Shown here piece by piece: positions 8,029 through 17,034 of a stretch of 64,000 bases of DNA. Under the pieces are notes generated by a model. The model saw nothing but the letters and a program-made list of their open reading frames with translations, did not search any database and was not told the origin of the DNA. Location of the stretch: positions 1-64,000 of the forward strand of contig NZ_JAAKGP010000012.1 in NCBI RefSeq assembly GCF_011043545.1. Direction: 5' to 3'. The stretch's first letter is position 1; every line of letters begins with the position of its first letter. The translations under genes and the position numbers were made by a program. This stretch comes from Rhodobacter sp. SGA-6-6. Its GTDB lineage: Bacteria > Pseudomonadota > Alphaproteobacteria > Rhodobacterales > Rhodobacteraceae.

Positions 8029-8176
8029 CCGGGCCTCCCCTCCGCTGCCGGCACCCTTCCGCCGTCGCGCTTTTATGACCTGACAGCACCGATCCGCCAT
8101 GCTACCAACCGCGCGACCCGGCGCGCGGCCCTCGGGCCGCCCAGGCAGCAGTTTCCGTCCGATCAAAGGATCAAGC

Positions 8177-8929
8177 ATGACCAGGACCCGACCCACGATC
8201 TCCTCCCTCGCGCTGGCGCTCTCGCTGGGGCTGGCGCTGCCCGCGCTGGCGCAGGAAACCGCGCCCGAAGCCACGCCGGAAACCCCGGCCGAGCCCGCCC
8301 CGGCCGAGGGCGCCGCCGCCCCCGCCGATGCCTCCACCGCGGACGGCCTGTCGCTGGGAACCGAGATCGGCGAAGCCCCCGGCGTCGGCGACAGCTACGT
8401 CAAGGCGAATTTCGAGTCCTGGGAGCAGCGCTGCGTCAAGACCCAGAGCGGCGTCGATCCCTGCCAGCTCTACATGCTGATGAAGGACGAGAACGGCCAG
8501 GCGGTCGCCGAATTCTCGGTCTTCAACCTGCCCGAAGGCACCGAGGGCCCGGCCGTCGCCGGGGCGACCTTCATCGCGCCGCTGGAAACCCTGCTGGGCG
8601 CGGGCGTGACGATCCAGGTCGACCAGAACAAGCCGCGCGCCTATCCCTTCACCTTCTGCGCCAGCATCGGCTGCGTCGCCCGGCTGGGCTTCACCGCCGA
8701 GGAAGTGACGATGTTCAAGAAGGGCGGCAATGCGGTGCTGACCATCATCCCGGTGGTGGCGCCGGACCAGAAGGTCGGGCTGACCGCCTCGCTGAAGGGC
8801 TTCACCGCCGGTCTGGACGCGGTGACCGAGGCGAACAAGGCCGCCGATGCCGCGGCTGCGGCGGCTGCCGCCGCTGCGCCCGCGGAAGCGCCGGCCGAGG
8901 CTCCGGCCGAAGCGCCCGCCGAGAACTGA
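8177..8929 (+). CDS. Invasion-associated locus B (IalB)-type periplasmic protein
   Basis: The product is 250 residues. The ATG at 8177 gives a classical signal peptide (SSLALALSLGLALPALAQ) cleaved near residue 27. A Pro/Ala/Glu-rich spacer is followed by the IalB core with four cysteines placed as in the family (CVKTQSGVDPC, FCASIGC). The C-terminus is an Ala-rich tail with repeated PAEA units. The family is periplasmic and in non-pathogens of this order has no firm role; 'invasion' is a historical name. The longer upstream extension lacks a signal peptide and is rejected. Confidence 0.88.
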   Translation: MTRTRPTISSLALALSLGLALPALAQETAPEATPETPAEPAPAEGAAAPADASTADGLSLGTEIGEAPGVGDSYVKANFESWEQRCVKTQSGVDPCQLYMLMKDENGQAVAEFSVFNLPEGTEGPAVAGATFIAPLETLLGAGVTIQVDQNKPRAYPFTFCASIGCVARLGFTAEEVTMFKKGGNAVLTIIPVVAPDQKVGLTASLKGFTAGLDAVTEANKAADAAAAAAAAAAPAEAPAEAPAEAPAEN

Positions 8930-8952
8930 TCCCGCCGCAATTGCGGACCCGG

Positions 8953-8981
8953 CGGCCCCCCTTGCGGGGGCCGTTCGCGTT
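8953..8981 (+). terminator. Likely terminator after the IalB-type gene
   Basis: CGGCCCCC (8953-8960) and GGGGGCCG (8966-8973) form a strong short hairpin 24 bp after the stop, followed by TTCGCGTTT. The T-tract is imperfect. It lies between convergent genes and may act in both directions. Confidence 0.5.
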
Positions 8982-10178
8982 TCAGGCGGCGCGCAGGGCG
9001 AGGACGGCGTTCAGTCCGCCGAAGGCGAAGGAATTCGACAGCGCCGCGGCCACCTCTGCCCGCCGGGCCGCCCCGGTCACGATGTCCAGCCCGCAGTCCG
9101 GGTCGGGGGTCAGGCAGCCCGCCGTGGGCGGGATCGTCCCGTCGCGCAGCGCGGCGATGCAGGCCAGCAGCTCCAGTGCGCCGGTGGCGCCGATGGCGTG
9201 GCCATGCGCGCCCTTGGTGGAGCTGACGGCAACCCCGTCGCCAAGGACCTGCCGCAGCGCCGCCGCCTCGGCCCGGTCGTTGGCGAGCGTGCCGGTGCCA
9301 TGGGCGTTGACGTAACCCACCTCTGCCGCCGCCATCCCGGCATCGGCCAGCGCCGCCCGCATCGCCGCCGCCGCCCCCTCGGCCGAGGGCGCCACGATGT
9401 CGCCCGCGTCCGCGGTCATGCCGAAGCCGGCGATCTCGGCCAGCGGCGCCGCGCCGCGGGCGGCGGCGTGGTCCGCGTCCTCCAGCACGAAGACCGCGGC
9501 GCCCTCGCCCATCACCATGCCGTTCCGCTGCACGTCGAAAGGGCGGCAGGCGTCGGGGGACAGCACCCGCAGCCCCTCCCAGGCCTTGACCCCGCCGAAG
9601 AGCAGCATCGCCTCGGACCCGCCCGCCAGCATCATGGGCACCCGCCCCTCGCGCACCTCGCGGAAGGCCAGGCCGAGCGCATGGCTGGCGCTGGCGCAGG
9701 CGGAGGAGACCGAGAAGGCAAGCCCCCGCAGCCCGTGGCGGATCGAGACATGCGCCGGCGCCGCGTTGTGCATCAGCCGCGGAACCACCAGCGGCGGCAC
9801 CCGGTCTTTCCCTTCGGCGAAGACGGCGCGGTAGTTGTCCTCCCAAGTGGCGATGCCGCCGGCGGCGGTGCCGAGGATGACGCCGGCCTGCGCCAGATCG
9901 GCGCCCTCCAGCCCGGACATGGCCACGGCCTCGTCGGCGGCGGCGAGGGCGTAGCGGGTGAACGGGTCCCAGAGCGCGGCCTCGCGCGGGGTCATGCCGG
10001 GGAGGCCGGGCCAGCCGCGGACCTGCGCGCCGATGCGGATGGTCAGCCGGTCCACGTCGCGGAAGTCCAGCGGCCCGATGCCGCTGCGCCCCTGCACCAG
10101 CGCGGCCAGCGTGCCCGGCACGTCATGCGCCAGCGCATTCACCGTGCCCGCCCCGGTCAGGACGACGCGGCGGCTCAC
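8982..10178 (-). CDS. Beta-ketoacyl-ACP synthase (FabF/FabB type)
   Basis: The enzyme performs decarboxylative condensation of malonyl-ACP with an acyl chain. The 398-residue product has the Cys-His-His triad of KAS I/II enzymes: C161 (VSSACASASH), H293 (NAHGTGT) and H327 (KGAHGHAIG). It is the last gene of a coupled operon; its ATG overlaps the ACP stop by 4 bp. Because it comes with its own acyl carrier protein and an LpxD paralogue rather than with fabG/fabZ, it probably makes a special acyl chain for an envelope lipid, not bulk fatty acids. That purpose is inference. Confidence 0.9.
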   Translation of the reverse strand: MSRRVVLTGAGTVNALAHDVPGTLAALVQGRSGIGPLDFRDVDRLTIRIGAQVRGWPGLPGMTPREAALWDPFTRYALAAADEAVAMSGLEGADLAQAGVILGTAAGGIATWEDNYRAVFAEGKDRVPPLVVPRLMHNAAPAHVSIRHGLRGLAFSVSSACASASHALGLAFREVREGRVPMMLAGGSEAMLLFGGVKAWEGLRVLSPDACRPFDVQRNGMVMGEGAAVFVLEDADHAAARGAAPLAEIAGFGMTADAGDIVAPSAEGAAAAMRAALADAGMAAAEVGYVNAHGTGTLANDRAEAAALRQVLGDGVAVSSTKGAHGHAIGATGALELLACIAALRDGTIPPTAGCLTPDPDCGLDIVTGAARRAEVAAALSNSFAFGGLNAVLALRAA

Positions 10179-10435
10179 GCCTTCGCGGCCACCAGCCGCC
10201 GCACCCCCTCGACCACCGCGCCCACCGTGGAGATGTCGAAATCCGAGGCGCCGGGTTCGTTGGCGTTGAAGGGAACCGAGATGCCGAAGGCCTCTTCGAT
10301 GGCGAAGATCGCCTCGACCATCCCCAGCGAATCCAGCCCGATCCCGGCCGGGTCGTCGGTCAGCCGCACCGTCGCGGGCTCGATCAGCGCCTGCGCCGCC
10401 AGAATGCCGATCACCCTTGCCTCGAGATCGTCCAT
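10175..10435 (-). CDS. Dedicated acyl carrier protein
   Basis: The 86-residue acidic protein has the phosphopantetheine site GLDSLGMVEA with Ser36. It carries growing acyl chains for its neighbours. It starts one base after the lpxD stop and overlaps the KAS gene by 4 bp. The sequence around the serine differs from the housekeeping AcpP consensus GADSLDTVEL, which supports a specialised role. A start 30 codons upstream is possible but runs inside lpxD and is rejected. Confidence 0.9.
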   Translation of the reverse strand: MDDLEARVIGILAAQALIEPATVRLTDDPAGIGLDSLGMVEAIFAIEEAFGISVPFNANEPGASDFDISTVGAVVEGVRRLVAAKA

Positions 10436-10436
10436 G

Positions 10437-11519
10437 TCAGTCTTCGCGGCCCGGGCCGCGCTCCATCGCCGCCACCCGGGCGGCAAGGCGCGGCAGGCGG
10501 CGCAGCGCCTTCTGCATCTCGACATGGGTCTCCATCTTCACCGCCGGATAGCCCAGCAGGACCCGGCCCGCAGGCGCATTGGTGAAGATCTTGGTGCCTC
10601 CGCCCGCGATCACGTCGTCGCCGACGAAGATGTTGTCGTTGACGCCGACCTGGCCCGCCAGCACCACCCGGTCGCCGATCCGCGCCGATCCGGCGACGCC
10701 GACCTGGCCGCAGAGCAGGCAGTCGCGGCCCACCTGCACGTTGTGGCCGATGTGGACCAGGTTATCCAGCTTGGTGCCCGAGCCGATCACCGTATCCCGG
10801 ATCGTGCCGCGGTCGATGCAGGTGTTGGCGCCGATTTCCACATCATCCCCGATGGTTACGGCGCCCAATGAATGTATCCGCGTCCAGCTCTGGTCGCGGA
10901 TTTCGGCGCGGGAGCCGAGGGTTTCGCGGATTTCCTCCACCCCGGATTTCTCGGGGGTGACGAAGGAGAAGCCGTCCGAACCGATCACCGCGCCGGGCTG
11001 GCAGATGAAACGGTCGCCGATGGTGACACGCGCGCCGATGCGGGCGCCGTGCAGGATCAGCGCCCCGGCCCCGATCCGCGCGCCCTCGGCGATGGAAACG
11101 TGGCTGGCGATGCGGGCATCCGGGCCGATCCTCACCCCGCGGCCGATGGTGACGAAGGGGCCGATCGCCGCGCCTTCGCCGATCTCGGCGCCGGCGTCCA
11201 CCACCGCCATCGGATGGATGCCGGGGGCAAGGTCGGGGCCGGGGTCCATCAGCCGGGTCAGCCCGGCCATCGCCAGCCGGCCGCGCGGCGCGAAGATCGC
11301 CGCCTTCAGCCCCATCGCCCGCCAGTCCGCCCCGGGCCACAGCACCGCGGCCTGCGCCTGCCCCCGGGCGATGCCCTCGGCGTAGCGCGGGTCCATTGCC
11401 AGCGCCAGCTGGCCGGGGCCGGCGGCCTGCGGCTCGGCCGCGCCGTCGACAGCCAGGTCGAGGTCGCCCTCGGCCTCGGCCGCCAATGCCTGGGCGATGT
11501 CCTTGATCCTGTGGCGCAT
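10437..11519 (-). CDS. lpxD: LpxD-type UDP-3-O-acylglucosamine N-acyltransferase (paralogue)
   Basis: LpxD transfers a 3-hydroxyacyl chain from ACP to the 2-amino group of UDP-3-O-acyl-glucosamine in lipid A synthesis. The 360-residue product has an N-terminal uridine-binding region, a long left-handed beta-helix of hexapeptide repeats ([15 protein letters not shown] and onward) and a C-terminal helical extension. The catalytic-histidine block [11 protein letters not shown] is present. The usual lpxD lies with bamA, fabZ and lpxA; here it sits in an operon with an ACP, a KAS and an L,D-transpeptidase, so it may be a second copy with altered acyl choice. Confidence 0.88.
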   Translation of the reverse strand: MRHRIKDIAQALAAEAEGDLDLAVDGAAEPQAAGPGQLALAMDPRYAEGIARGQAQAAVLWPGADWRAMGLKAAIFAPRGRLAMAGLTRLMDPGPDLAPGIHPMAVVDAGAEIGEGAAIGPFVTIGRGVRIGPDARIASHVSIAEGARIGAGALILHGARIGARVTIGDRFICQPGAVIGSDGFSFVTPEKSGVEEIRETLGSRAEIRDQSWTRIHSLGAVTIGDDVEIGANTCIDRGTIRDTVIGSGTKLDNLVHIGHNVQVGRDCLLCGQVGVAGSARIGDRVVLAGQVGVNDNIFVGDDVIAGGGTKIFTNAPAGRVLLGYPAVKMETHVEMQKALRRLPRLAARVAAMERGPGRED

Positions 11520-11553
11520 CTGGCCGGTCTCCGGGCTGGTTCCGGCCTTGGTC

Positions 11554-13182
11554 TTACCCCTGTTCGGGGGCCAATTCCACCCCGGCGGCGGAAAGCGCGT
11601 CCCAGAGCAGCGCATCCCGGCCGTAGACATCGCGGCGATAGCCGATCCGGCCCTTCGCCTCCGGGTAGGCGGTGTAATAGACCAGATGCACCGGCAGCGG
11701 CTTGGCCAGCTTGACCAGCGTCTCGTTGCCGGTCCGCAGCGCGGCGTCGAACTCGGCCTCGGCATCGTCGGACTGCAGCGACAGCAGCAGATGCGCCAGG
11801 TCGAAGGGGTCGGCGACGCGGATGCAGCCGTGGCTGTAGGCGCGCAGGTCCTCCTTGAACAGCGACTTCGACGGGGTGTCGTGCAGGTAGATGTTGTATT
11901 GGTTCGGGAACATGAACTTCACCTTGCCGAGCGCATTGCCGTCCGAGGGCGGCTGGCGCAGCGCGAAGGGGAAGTTGCGGGCGTTGTAGGCGGCGAAGTT
12001 GACCGCCCCGCGCGGCACCACCCGGCCCCGGCCGTCGATCACCTGCAGATGCCCCACCGCATTGGGGTTCCGCTGCAGAAGCGGCAGGTATTCCTTGACG
12101 GTGATCGACCGCGGCACCCCCCAGGAGGGGTTGATCACCATATGCTCCATCTCGTCCGAGAATTCCGGGCTGCGCTGGTCGGGGACGTTCTTGCCGATCA
12201 CCACCCTTGTGGAGAACACCGTGCGGCCCTGGTCGACGATCCGGGCCATGAAATCGGGCATGTTGACCCAGACATGGCGGCTGTCGCGGTCGATGTGCAG
12301 CCAGCGCTCGCGCTCCATGGCGACGATCACCGACTTCAGCCGCTCTTCCGGGGCGGTGTTGATCTGGGTGATGGTGGCCGGGCCGGCGACGCCGTCGGCG
12401 GGCAGGCCGTGCGACAGCTGGAAGGCCAGCACGGCGGCCTGGAGGGTCTTGTCGTAGGTCGCGGTCGCGCTGCGGCCGAGGTAGCCCATGGCGATCAGCC
12501 GGTCGCGCAGCTGCACCACCGCCGCACCGCCGTCGCCGGGGCCGAGCGCCTTGGCTTCGACCTCCGGCCCCCAGCCGCCGGCCGCGATCTGCGCCTCCAG
12601 CCCGATCTTGGCCTTCATCAGCTGGACATAGACATCCGACTCCGGCATCAGCCCGCGCAGCACCGCCGCCGGGTCGTCGCCGGCGATGCGGGTCAGCAGA
12701 AGCGCGCTGTCCTGCACCGGAATGTCGCGGACGATGGTGGCGTCGATCTTCTTCGGCACCAGCATCCCCGAGGTCAGGTCATGCGCCCAGGCCAGATAGG
12801 CGCGGGTCATCGCCAGTTCCAGCCGGCCGCGGTCGCCCTCGGTCCGGGCGGCGGCGGCGGCCGCCTTCAGCCCCGCGGCATCGTAGCGCGCGGCGGGCAG
12901 GCCGTGGTCATGCGCGGTGGCCAGCGCGGCGAACAGCGCGGCGCGGCGGGGGGCGTCTTCTTCGCCGGTCCAGATCGGGGCATAGCCGCGCAGGCGATAC
13001 CAGTCCGCCACCGCCTCGTCGGCCGAGGCCGCGGCGGCCAGTGACTGCACGAAGGGCGAGGGAACCGCGGCGGGCGCGACCTCGGCCAGAGCCATCGGCG
13101 AAAATCCGCCGATCATCGCGAGCAGCAGCGCCGTTCCCGTCGCCCGGACGGCCCGCGGGCCGCGTCCTTGAAAACCCGTCAT
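11554..13182 (-). CDS. L,D-transpeptidase (YcbB/LdtD-like)
   Basis: This periplasmic enzyme makes 3-3 cross-links in peptidoglycan or attaches proteins to it. The product is 542 residues: an N-terminal signal peptide ([20 protein letters not shown]), a scaffold region, a PG_binding_1 domain (about 225-285), then a YkuD catalytic domain with C453 in [10 protein letters not shown]. The ATG at 13182 follows GGGGAACGGG. It leads the operon with lpxD, 34 bp downstream, linking wall and lipid A metabolism. The divergent DUF882 gene is also wall-related. Confidence 0.92.
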   Translation of the reverse strand: MTGFQGRGPRAVRATGTALLLAMIGGFSPMALAEVAPAAVPSPFVQSLAAAASADEAVADWYRLRGYAPIWTGEEDAPRRAALFAALATAHDHGLPAARYDAAGLKAAAAAARTEGDRGRLELAMTRAYLAWAHDLTSGMLVPKKIDATIVRDIPVQDSALLLTRIAGDDPAAVLRGLMPESDVYVQLMKAKIGLEAQIAAGGWGPEVEAKALGPGDGGAAVVQLRDRLIAMGYLGRSATATYDKTLQAAVLAFQLSHGLPADGVAGPATITQINTAPEERLKSVIVAMERERWLHIDRDSRHVWVNMPDFMARIVDQGRTVFSTRVVIGKNVPDQRSPEFSDEMEHMVINPSWGVPRSITVKEYLPLLQRNPNAVGHLQVIDGRGRVVPRGAVNFAAYNARNFPFALRQPPSDGNALGKVKFMFPNQYNIYLHDTPSKSLFKEDLRAYSHGCIRVADPFDLAHLLLSLQSDDAEAEFDAALRTGNETLVKLAKPLPVHLVYYTAYPEAKGRIGYRRDVYGRDALLWDALSAAGVELAPEQG

Positions 13183-13532
13183 CCCGTTCCCCGAAACCTG
13201 CGTCCGTTCAGGGCCTTGCAGCCCCGTTTCGCCAAAGGATTCAGGAAAATGCCGGAACTGTCCATTCACAATCCGGCGGGAAGGCAGGCTTTCCTGCCCC
13301 GAGGTATGGATTTTCCGACTTTCGGAAACAACAATCGCCCGGCCAGCCGCCGCCGGCCCCGCCGCGGGATTCAGCAAATCTTTGCCTATCGCGGTCCAGA
13401 TGGCGGCAGCGGGGGCAATCTGCGCTTGGGCTTCGAATCCGCCTGTGCCATAACGGCCGTGCACTTGGGGAAGAAGTTGCACAGAAGCTGCCGCATCAGG
13501 CAGTCAGGACTAGCACGGGACAGGCGATCATA
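13183..13532. other. 350-bp divergent promoter region between ldt and the DUF882 gene
   Basis: Both flanking genes start outward from here. The stretch is less GC-rich than the genes around it (for example TTTCGGAAACAACAATC near 13320). It contains several short inverted repeats, but no match good enough to assign promoters, a known regulator site or a small gene. Confidence 0.5.
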
Positions 13533-14102
13533 ATGACGACCAATGGCTCCTTCGGGTTCACGCGGCGCGGGCTGCTGAGTGCCTTTGCCGCAACCGCAGT
13601 CACCGCGGCCCCCTTCTTCGGCAACGCACCGGCCTATGCGCGCGGCGCCGGCGATATCCGCCGCATCCGGATGTATTCCGGCCGCACAGGCGAAAGCATC
13701 GACACCATCTACTGGATCGAGGGGAAATACATCCCCGAGGTCATGAAGGAAATCAACGCCTTCATGCGCGACTGGCGCACCGGCGACGCGATCGGGATCG
13801 ACGCCCGCACCGTGGACATCATGGCCGCTTCGCACCGGCTGATGGACGTGACCGAACCCTACATGCTGCTTTCGGGCTACCGCAGCCCGAAGACCAACGC
13901 GATGCTGCGGTCGAAATCCTCGGGCGTGGCGAAGAACTCGCTGCACATGGTGGGCCAGGCGGCCGACCTGCGGCTGAAGTCGCGCTCGGTCGGGCAGATG
14001 GCCAAGGCGGCGGCGGCCTGCGCCGCGGGCGGCGTCGGCCGCTATTCGCGCTCGAACTTCGTCCACATGGACTGCGGCCCGGTCCGCAGCTGGGGCGGCT
14101 GA
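13533..14102 (+). CDS. DUF882 (YcbK-like) Tat-exported peptidase M15-fold protein
   Basis: The product is 189 residues. A twin-arginine signal (FTRRGLLSAFAAT) followed by a hydrophobic stretch and an AYA cut site suggests Tat export. The body matches DUF882/YcbK, a relative of D,D-carboxypeptidases of the M15 fold. Metal-binding residues are visible as SGYRSP, SLHMVGQAADLR and FVHMDCGPVRSW. The likely role is peptidoglycan trimming. It is divergent from the L,D-transpeptidase gene, a pairing that recurs in gammaproteobacteria (ycbB-ycbK) and supports joint function. Confidence 0.9.
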   Translation: MTTNGSFGFTRRGLLSAFAATAVTAAPFFGNAPAYARGAGDIRRIRMYSGRTGESIDTIYWIEGKYIPEVMKEINAFMRDWRTGDAIGIDARTVDIMAASHRLMDVTEPYMLLSGYRSPKTNAMLRSKSSGVAKNSLHMVGQAADLRLKSRSVGQMAKAAAACAAGGVGRYSRSNFVHMDCGPVRSWGG

Positions 14103-14131
14103 GGCCGGTTTCCCTTCCGCAGGACAGGATG

Positions 14132-14163
14132 AAGGCGCCCTTTCCGGGGCGCCTTGTCGTTTC
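14132..14163 (+). terminator. Terminator of the DUF882 gene
   Basis: AAGGCGCC (14132-14139) pairs with GGCGCCTT (14148-14155), followed by GTCGTTTC. It sits 30 bp after the stop codon. Confidence 0.65.
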
Positions 14164-14180
14164 TGCGGGGGCGCAGCCTG

Positions 14181-14201
14181 CGATTTTTCGGCGAAAAATC
14201 G
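14181..14201. repeat. AT-rich palindrome, member 1
   Basis: Arms CGATTTTTCG and CGAAAAATCG flank a single G. It belongs to a set of five similar palindromes in the window whose arms differ in sequence but always pair. It lies between the DUF882 terminator and repeat copy B. Confidence 0.75.
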
Positions 14202-14266
14202 TGCAACGCCGGCCGGAGACCGTTTCCGAATGGTTAACAGCCATAATGAGCCATGCCCGGTTGGAC

Positions 14267-14476
14267 GGGCGGGAACAGGCGAGGCACTGCCTCGCCCCCG
14301 CCCCTGCGCGACATGTCAACCGGAGACATTGGCAGCACAAGACCCGTAGAGGCCAGCGCCCGACCCGGCGGGCGAGAAGCGCCCGTCGGGGGCGGGGCGG
14401 GCGCTGGCCGGGCCTTGGGGGCCCGGCCGATCTAGCTGATACGATGCGCTTTGGCGAAGGCGATGGCCTCCGCCAA
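14267..14476 (+). repeat. Dispersed four-hairpin repeat, copy B
   Basis: It has the same order as copy A: H1 with GGCGAGGC / GCCTCGCC, linker with CAACCGGAGAC, H2 with outer GGCCAGCGCCCG / CGGGCGCTGGCC and loop AGAAG, H3 CCGGGCC / GGCCCGG, H4 TTGGCGAAGGC / GGCCTCCGCCAA (14451-14476). The H2 inner stem has one C-to-T change that keeps a G-T wobble. It lies between convergent genes, with H4 31 bp from the rlmE stop. Confidence 0.9.
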
Positions 14477-14507
14477 GGATACCGGGAAGGCGAAACGCGA
14501 GACCGCC

Positions 14508-15239
14508 CTACTCCTCCGGCTCCTCCGCCCGCTGCCTTCCGCGGAATCCCATCGCCACCACGAATTTCTCCGAACTGTCGGAGCGGCTGGCCGGCGGCTT
14601 CACGTTCGCCACCTTGGCGAAGTTGCGCTTCAGCAGCGCCTGCATCTCGTTCTCGGCCCCGCCGGCCAGCACCTTGGCGACGAAGGTGCCGCCGTCCTCC
14701 AGCACGTCGAAGGCGAAGGCCAGCGCCGCCTCGACCAGGGCGATGATGCGCAGGTGGTCGGTCGCCTTGTGGCCCGAGGCGGCGGCGGCCATGTCGGACA
14801 TCACCACATCGGCCCGCCCGCCGAGCCAGTCCTTCACCTTCTCGTCGGCGTCGTCCGACAGGAAGTCCAGCTGGTGCAGTTCGGCCCCCGGGATCGGCTC
14901 CACCTCCTGCAGGTCGACGCCGAGCACCCTGCCCTGCGGCTTCTTCGGGTTCTGCGACAGCGCGTTCACCCGCCCCACCGCCACCTGGCACCAGCCCCCC
15001 GGCGCGCAGCCGAGGTCGACCACCCGCGCCCCCGGCTTCAGGAAGCCGTATTTGTCGTCCAGCTCCAGGATCTTGTAGGCGGCGCGGCCGCGATAGCCCT
15101 CGCGCTTCGCCGCCTGGACATAAGGATCGTTCAGCTGCCGCTCCAGCCAGAGCGTGGACGAGAGTTTCCGCCCCTTCGCCGTCTTCACCCGCACCCGCAA
15201 CTCGCGCTGCCCGCGGCCGGAAGTGTTCTTCGCCGTCAT
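14508..15239 (-). CDS. rlmE: 23S rRNA 2'-O-methyltransferase RlmE
   Basis: RlmE (FtsJ/RrmJ) methylates the 2'-OH of U2552 in 23S rRNA, helping 50S assembly. The 243-residue product has the SAM motif DLGCAPGGW at about 75-83 and the K-D-K-E tetrad regions (YKILEL with K56, [34 protein letters not shown]). It has a basic N-terminus and an acidic C-terminal tail (RAEEPEE). The ATG at 15239 overlaps the stop of the upstream ppx gene by 4 bp, so the two are one transcriptional unit. Confidence 0.95.
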   Translation of the reverse strand: MTAKNTSGRGQRELRVRVKTAKGRKLSSTLWLERQLNDPYVQAAKREGYRGRAAYKILELDDKYGFLKPGARVVDLGCAPGGWCQVAVGRVNALSQNPKKPQGRVLGVDLQEVEPIPGAELHQLDFLSDDADEKVKDWLGGRADVVMSDMAAAASGHKATDHLRIIALVEAALAFAFDVLEDGGTFVAKVLAGGAENEMQALLKRNFAKVANVKPPASRSDSSEKFVVAMGFRGRQRAEEPEE

Positions 15240-16390
15240 CTGTAAGGCCCGTCCCCCAGAACGCCATCCGCGCTCATCTGTGCATATAGAAGCCCCTCGC
15301 GCAGGCCCCGGTCGGCGACCGACAGCCGGTCGGTCGGCCAGATCCGCATCAGCGCCTGCAGGATCGCCGCGCCCGACATGATCAGCGTATGCCTGTCCCG
15401 CCCGATCCGCGGGTCGGTGCGCCGCCCTTCCGGGCCGAGCGCCAGGTAGTCGCGGATCACCAGGTCGATCTGCGCCGAGGACATCTGCAGCCCGTCCACC
15501 TTGGCCCGGTCATAGCGGCGCAGGCCCAGGAAGCTGGCCGCCACCGTGGTCACGGTGCCCGAGGTGCCGATGATCTGGAACCCTTCCCGCGGGGCTTGGG
15601 CGTGATAGGGGCTGAACGAGGCCAGGTTCTCCTCGAAGAACCAGCTCATCAGCGCGAAGCGGGCGGCGTCGTCCTCGACATCGGCGAACTGGTCCTTCAG
15701 CGTCGCCACCCCCAGCTTGACGCTGATCCAGTCCACCACCCGCGCCACCGGGCCGGACCCCTGGGCGTCGAAGCCCATGTGCAGCCGCATGATCGCCCGC
15801 GGCCGGTCCTCCGGCGGGACGGCGGAGAGGTCGATCCAGACCAGTTCCGTCGAGCCGCCGCCGATGTCGACGATCAGCAGCTGCTCGGTCCGCGGGCTGG
15901 TCAGCGGCGCGCAGGAGATCACCGCCAGCCGCGCCTCCTCTTCCGGCGAGATGATCTCCAGCCCCAGCCCGGTCTCGCGGCGGACCTGGCGGATGAAATC
16001 CTTGGCGTTGCGGGCGCGGCGGCAGGCCTCGGTCGCCACCAGCCGCATCCGGCCGACACCGTGCTTCTGCAGCTTCTTCTGGCAGATCCGCAGCGCCTGG
16101 ATCGTGCGGCCCATCGAGGCGCGCGACAGCCGGCCCGAAGCCTCCAGCCCCGCCCCCAGCTGCACGGTCTTGGAGAAGCTGTCCACGACGACGAACTGGC
16201 TGCCCTTCGGCTGGGCAATCAGCATCCGGCAACTGTTCGTGCCGAGGTCGAGCGCGGCATAAAGCGCCGCGCCCTCTGCAACAGGGGCAGACGTGTCAGC
16301 CTCGGGGGAACCGGCTGCCGCTTCCTGCGAAGGGGTCCGCTCGACCGCCTCGGCTGTCGCGTCCGCCCTCCGGGGACGCTCGGGCGTCAT
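15236..16390 (-). CDS. Ppx/GppA exopolyphosphatase family protein
   Basis: The product is a 384-residue member of the ASKHA-fold Ppx/GppA family. It hydrolyses polyphosphate or pppGpp. The phosphate-binding loops [14 protein letters not shown] and [11 protein letters not shown] are intact. The N-terminal 45 residues are extra, polar and probably disordered. The C-terminal HD-like extension of long Ppx proteins is missing, as is usual in alphaproteobacteria. It is transcribed before rlmE with a 4-bp overlap. Which of the two substrates it prefers cannot be told from sequence. Confidence 0.9.
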   Translation of the reverse strand: MTPERPRRADATAEAVERTPSQEAAAGSPEADTSAPVAEGAALYAALDLGTNSCRMLIAQPKGSQFVVVDSFSKTVQLGAGLEASGRLSRASMGRTIQALRICQKKLQKHGVGRMRLVATEACRRARNAKDFIRQVRRETGLGLEIISPEEEARLAVISCAPLTSPRTEQLLIVDIGGGSTELVWIDLSAVPPEDRPRAIMRLHMGFDAQGSGPVARVVDWISVKLGVATLKDQFADVEDDAARFALMSWFFEENLASFSPYHAQAPREGFQIIGTSGTVTTVAASFLGLRRYDRAKVDGLQMSSAQIDLVIRDYLALGPEGRRTDPRIGRDRHTLIMSGAAILQALMRIWPTDRLSVADRGLREGLLYAQMSADGVLGDGPYR

Positions 16391-16694
16391 GAACCGCCCT
16401 CCAACTCTGGTTGGGGCCCAAGGTAATGCCGATCCCCCCCCGGCGCAACCCGTCGCTCGGCCCCCCGAAGCGGCGGCGGTGCGGATTATCGACGCGGCTC
16501 ATCCCGGCCATGAGAAAATTTCAATCCCCGTCGCGGATTTTCCGCAGCATTCCCGCGCGCGACCGGCTATGCCGTCGCGGGGCGCGGGCGACCGGAACCG
16601 GGGTCGCATCCCGCCCTCGCCATGTCGAAATCCGGCATCGGATGTCGGGGAAGGACGACTATCTACGGGGATCGAGAGAAAGCGGGAATCAGCC
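16391..16694. other. 304-bp divergent intergenic region upstream of the one-carbon cluster
   Basis: It must contain the promoters of ppx-rlmE and of the one-carbon operon. I looked for cobalamin and SAM riboswitch cores and did not see one. A few GC-rich inverted repeats occur near 16555-16610. No gene is supported. Confidence 0.45.
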
Positions 16695-16997
16695 ATGCCG
16701 GAAGTGACGATCGTCTACTGGAGAGACATTCCCGCCCAGGTCATCGTGGGCAAGGGCCGCCGCGGCGCCAAGGTGCAGCTGCCGGAACGGTTCGAGCAGG
16801 CCATCGACCGCTGCGCCATGAAGATCGGCGCCAAGGATGCCGATGCCTATCTGGCCGAATGGCGCAAGGTCCCCTCGGGCGAGGTCGAGGGCGACCAGGA
16901 CGATCTGGCCCGCGACATCGCCGCGAAGCTGGACGCCGAATACGACCTGACCTGCATCAAGGCCCTGATCGAGAACGAAGGCTGGGCGAAAGCCTGA
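16695..16997 (+). CDS. Small 'virulence factor' domain protein of the one-carbon cluster
   Basis: The 100-residue protein begins MPEVTIVYWRDIPAQVIVGK and matches the family annotated only as 'virulence factor'. It is soluble, mixed charge, with no signal peptide. In this order the gene travels with metF-like and pterin-methyltransferase genes, as here, which suggests a helper role in corrinoid or folate methyl transfer rather than virulence. The next gene starts 37 bp downstream after a good AAGGAG. Function is unknown. Confidence 0.8.
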   Translation: MPEVTIVYWRDIPAQVIVGKGRRGAKVQLPERFEQAIDRCAMKIGAKDADAYLAEWRKVPSGEVEGDQDDLARDIAAKLDAEYDLTCIKALIENEGWAKA

Positions 16998-17034
16998 CCC
17001 GATGCCCCCCACCGCCACCCTGAAGGAGCGACTG

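Larger units (their letters stand above)
7789..8176. other. 388-bp intergenic region between the HerA-like gene and ialB
   Basis: The region separates two divergent genes and so holds both promoters. It also contains a strong plus-strand intrinsic terminator (7995-8028) that cannot end either flanking gene in its own direction, which implies a short independent transcript. The stretch 8029-8176 shows only GC-rich palindromes (GCGCGGCCCTCGGGCCGC) upstream of ialB. Confidence 0.6.

Noticed and set aside
16391-16694. Cobalamin or SAM riboswitch upstream of the one-carbon operon
   Set aside because: I looked for the conserved cobalamin-box and SAM-riboswitch cores and found none convincing.
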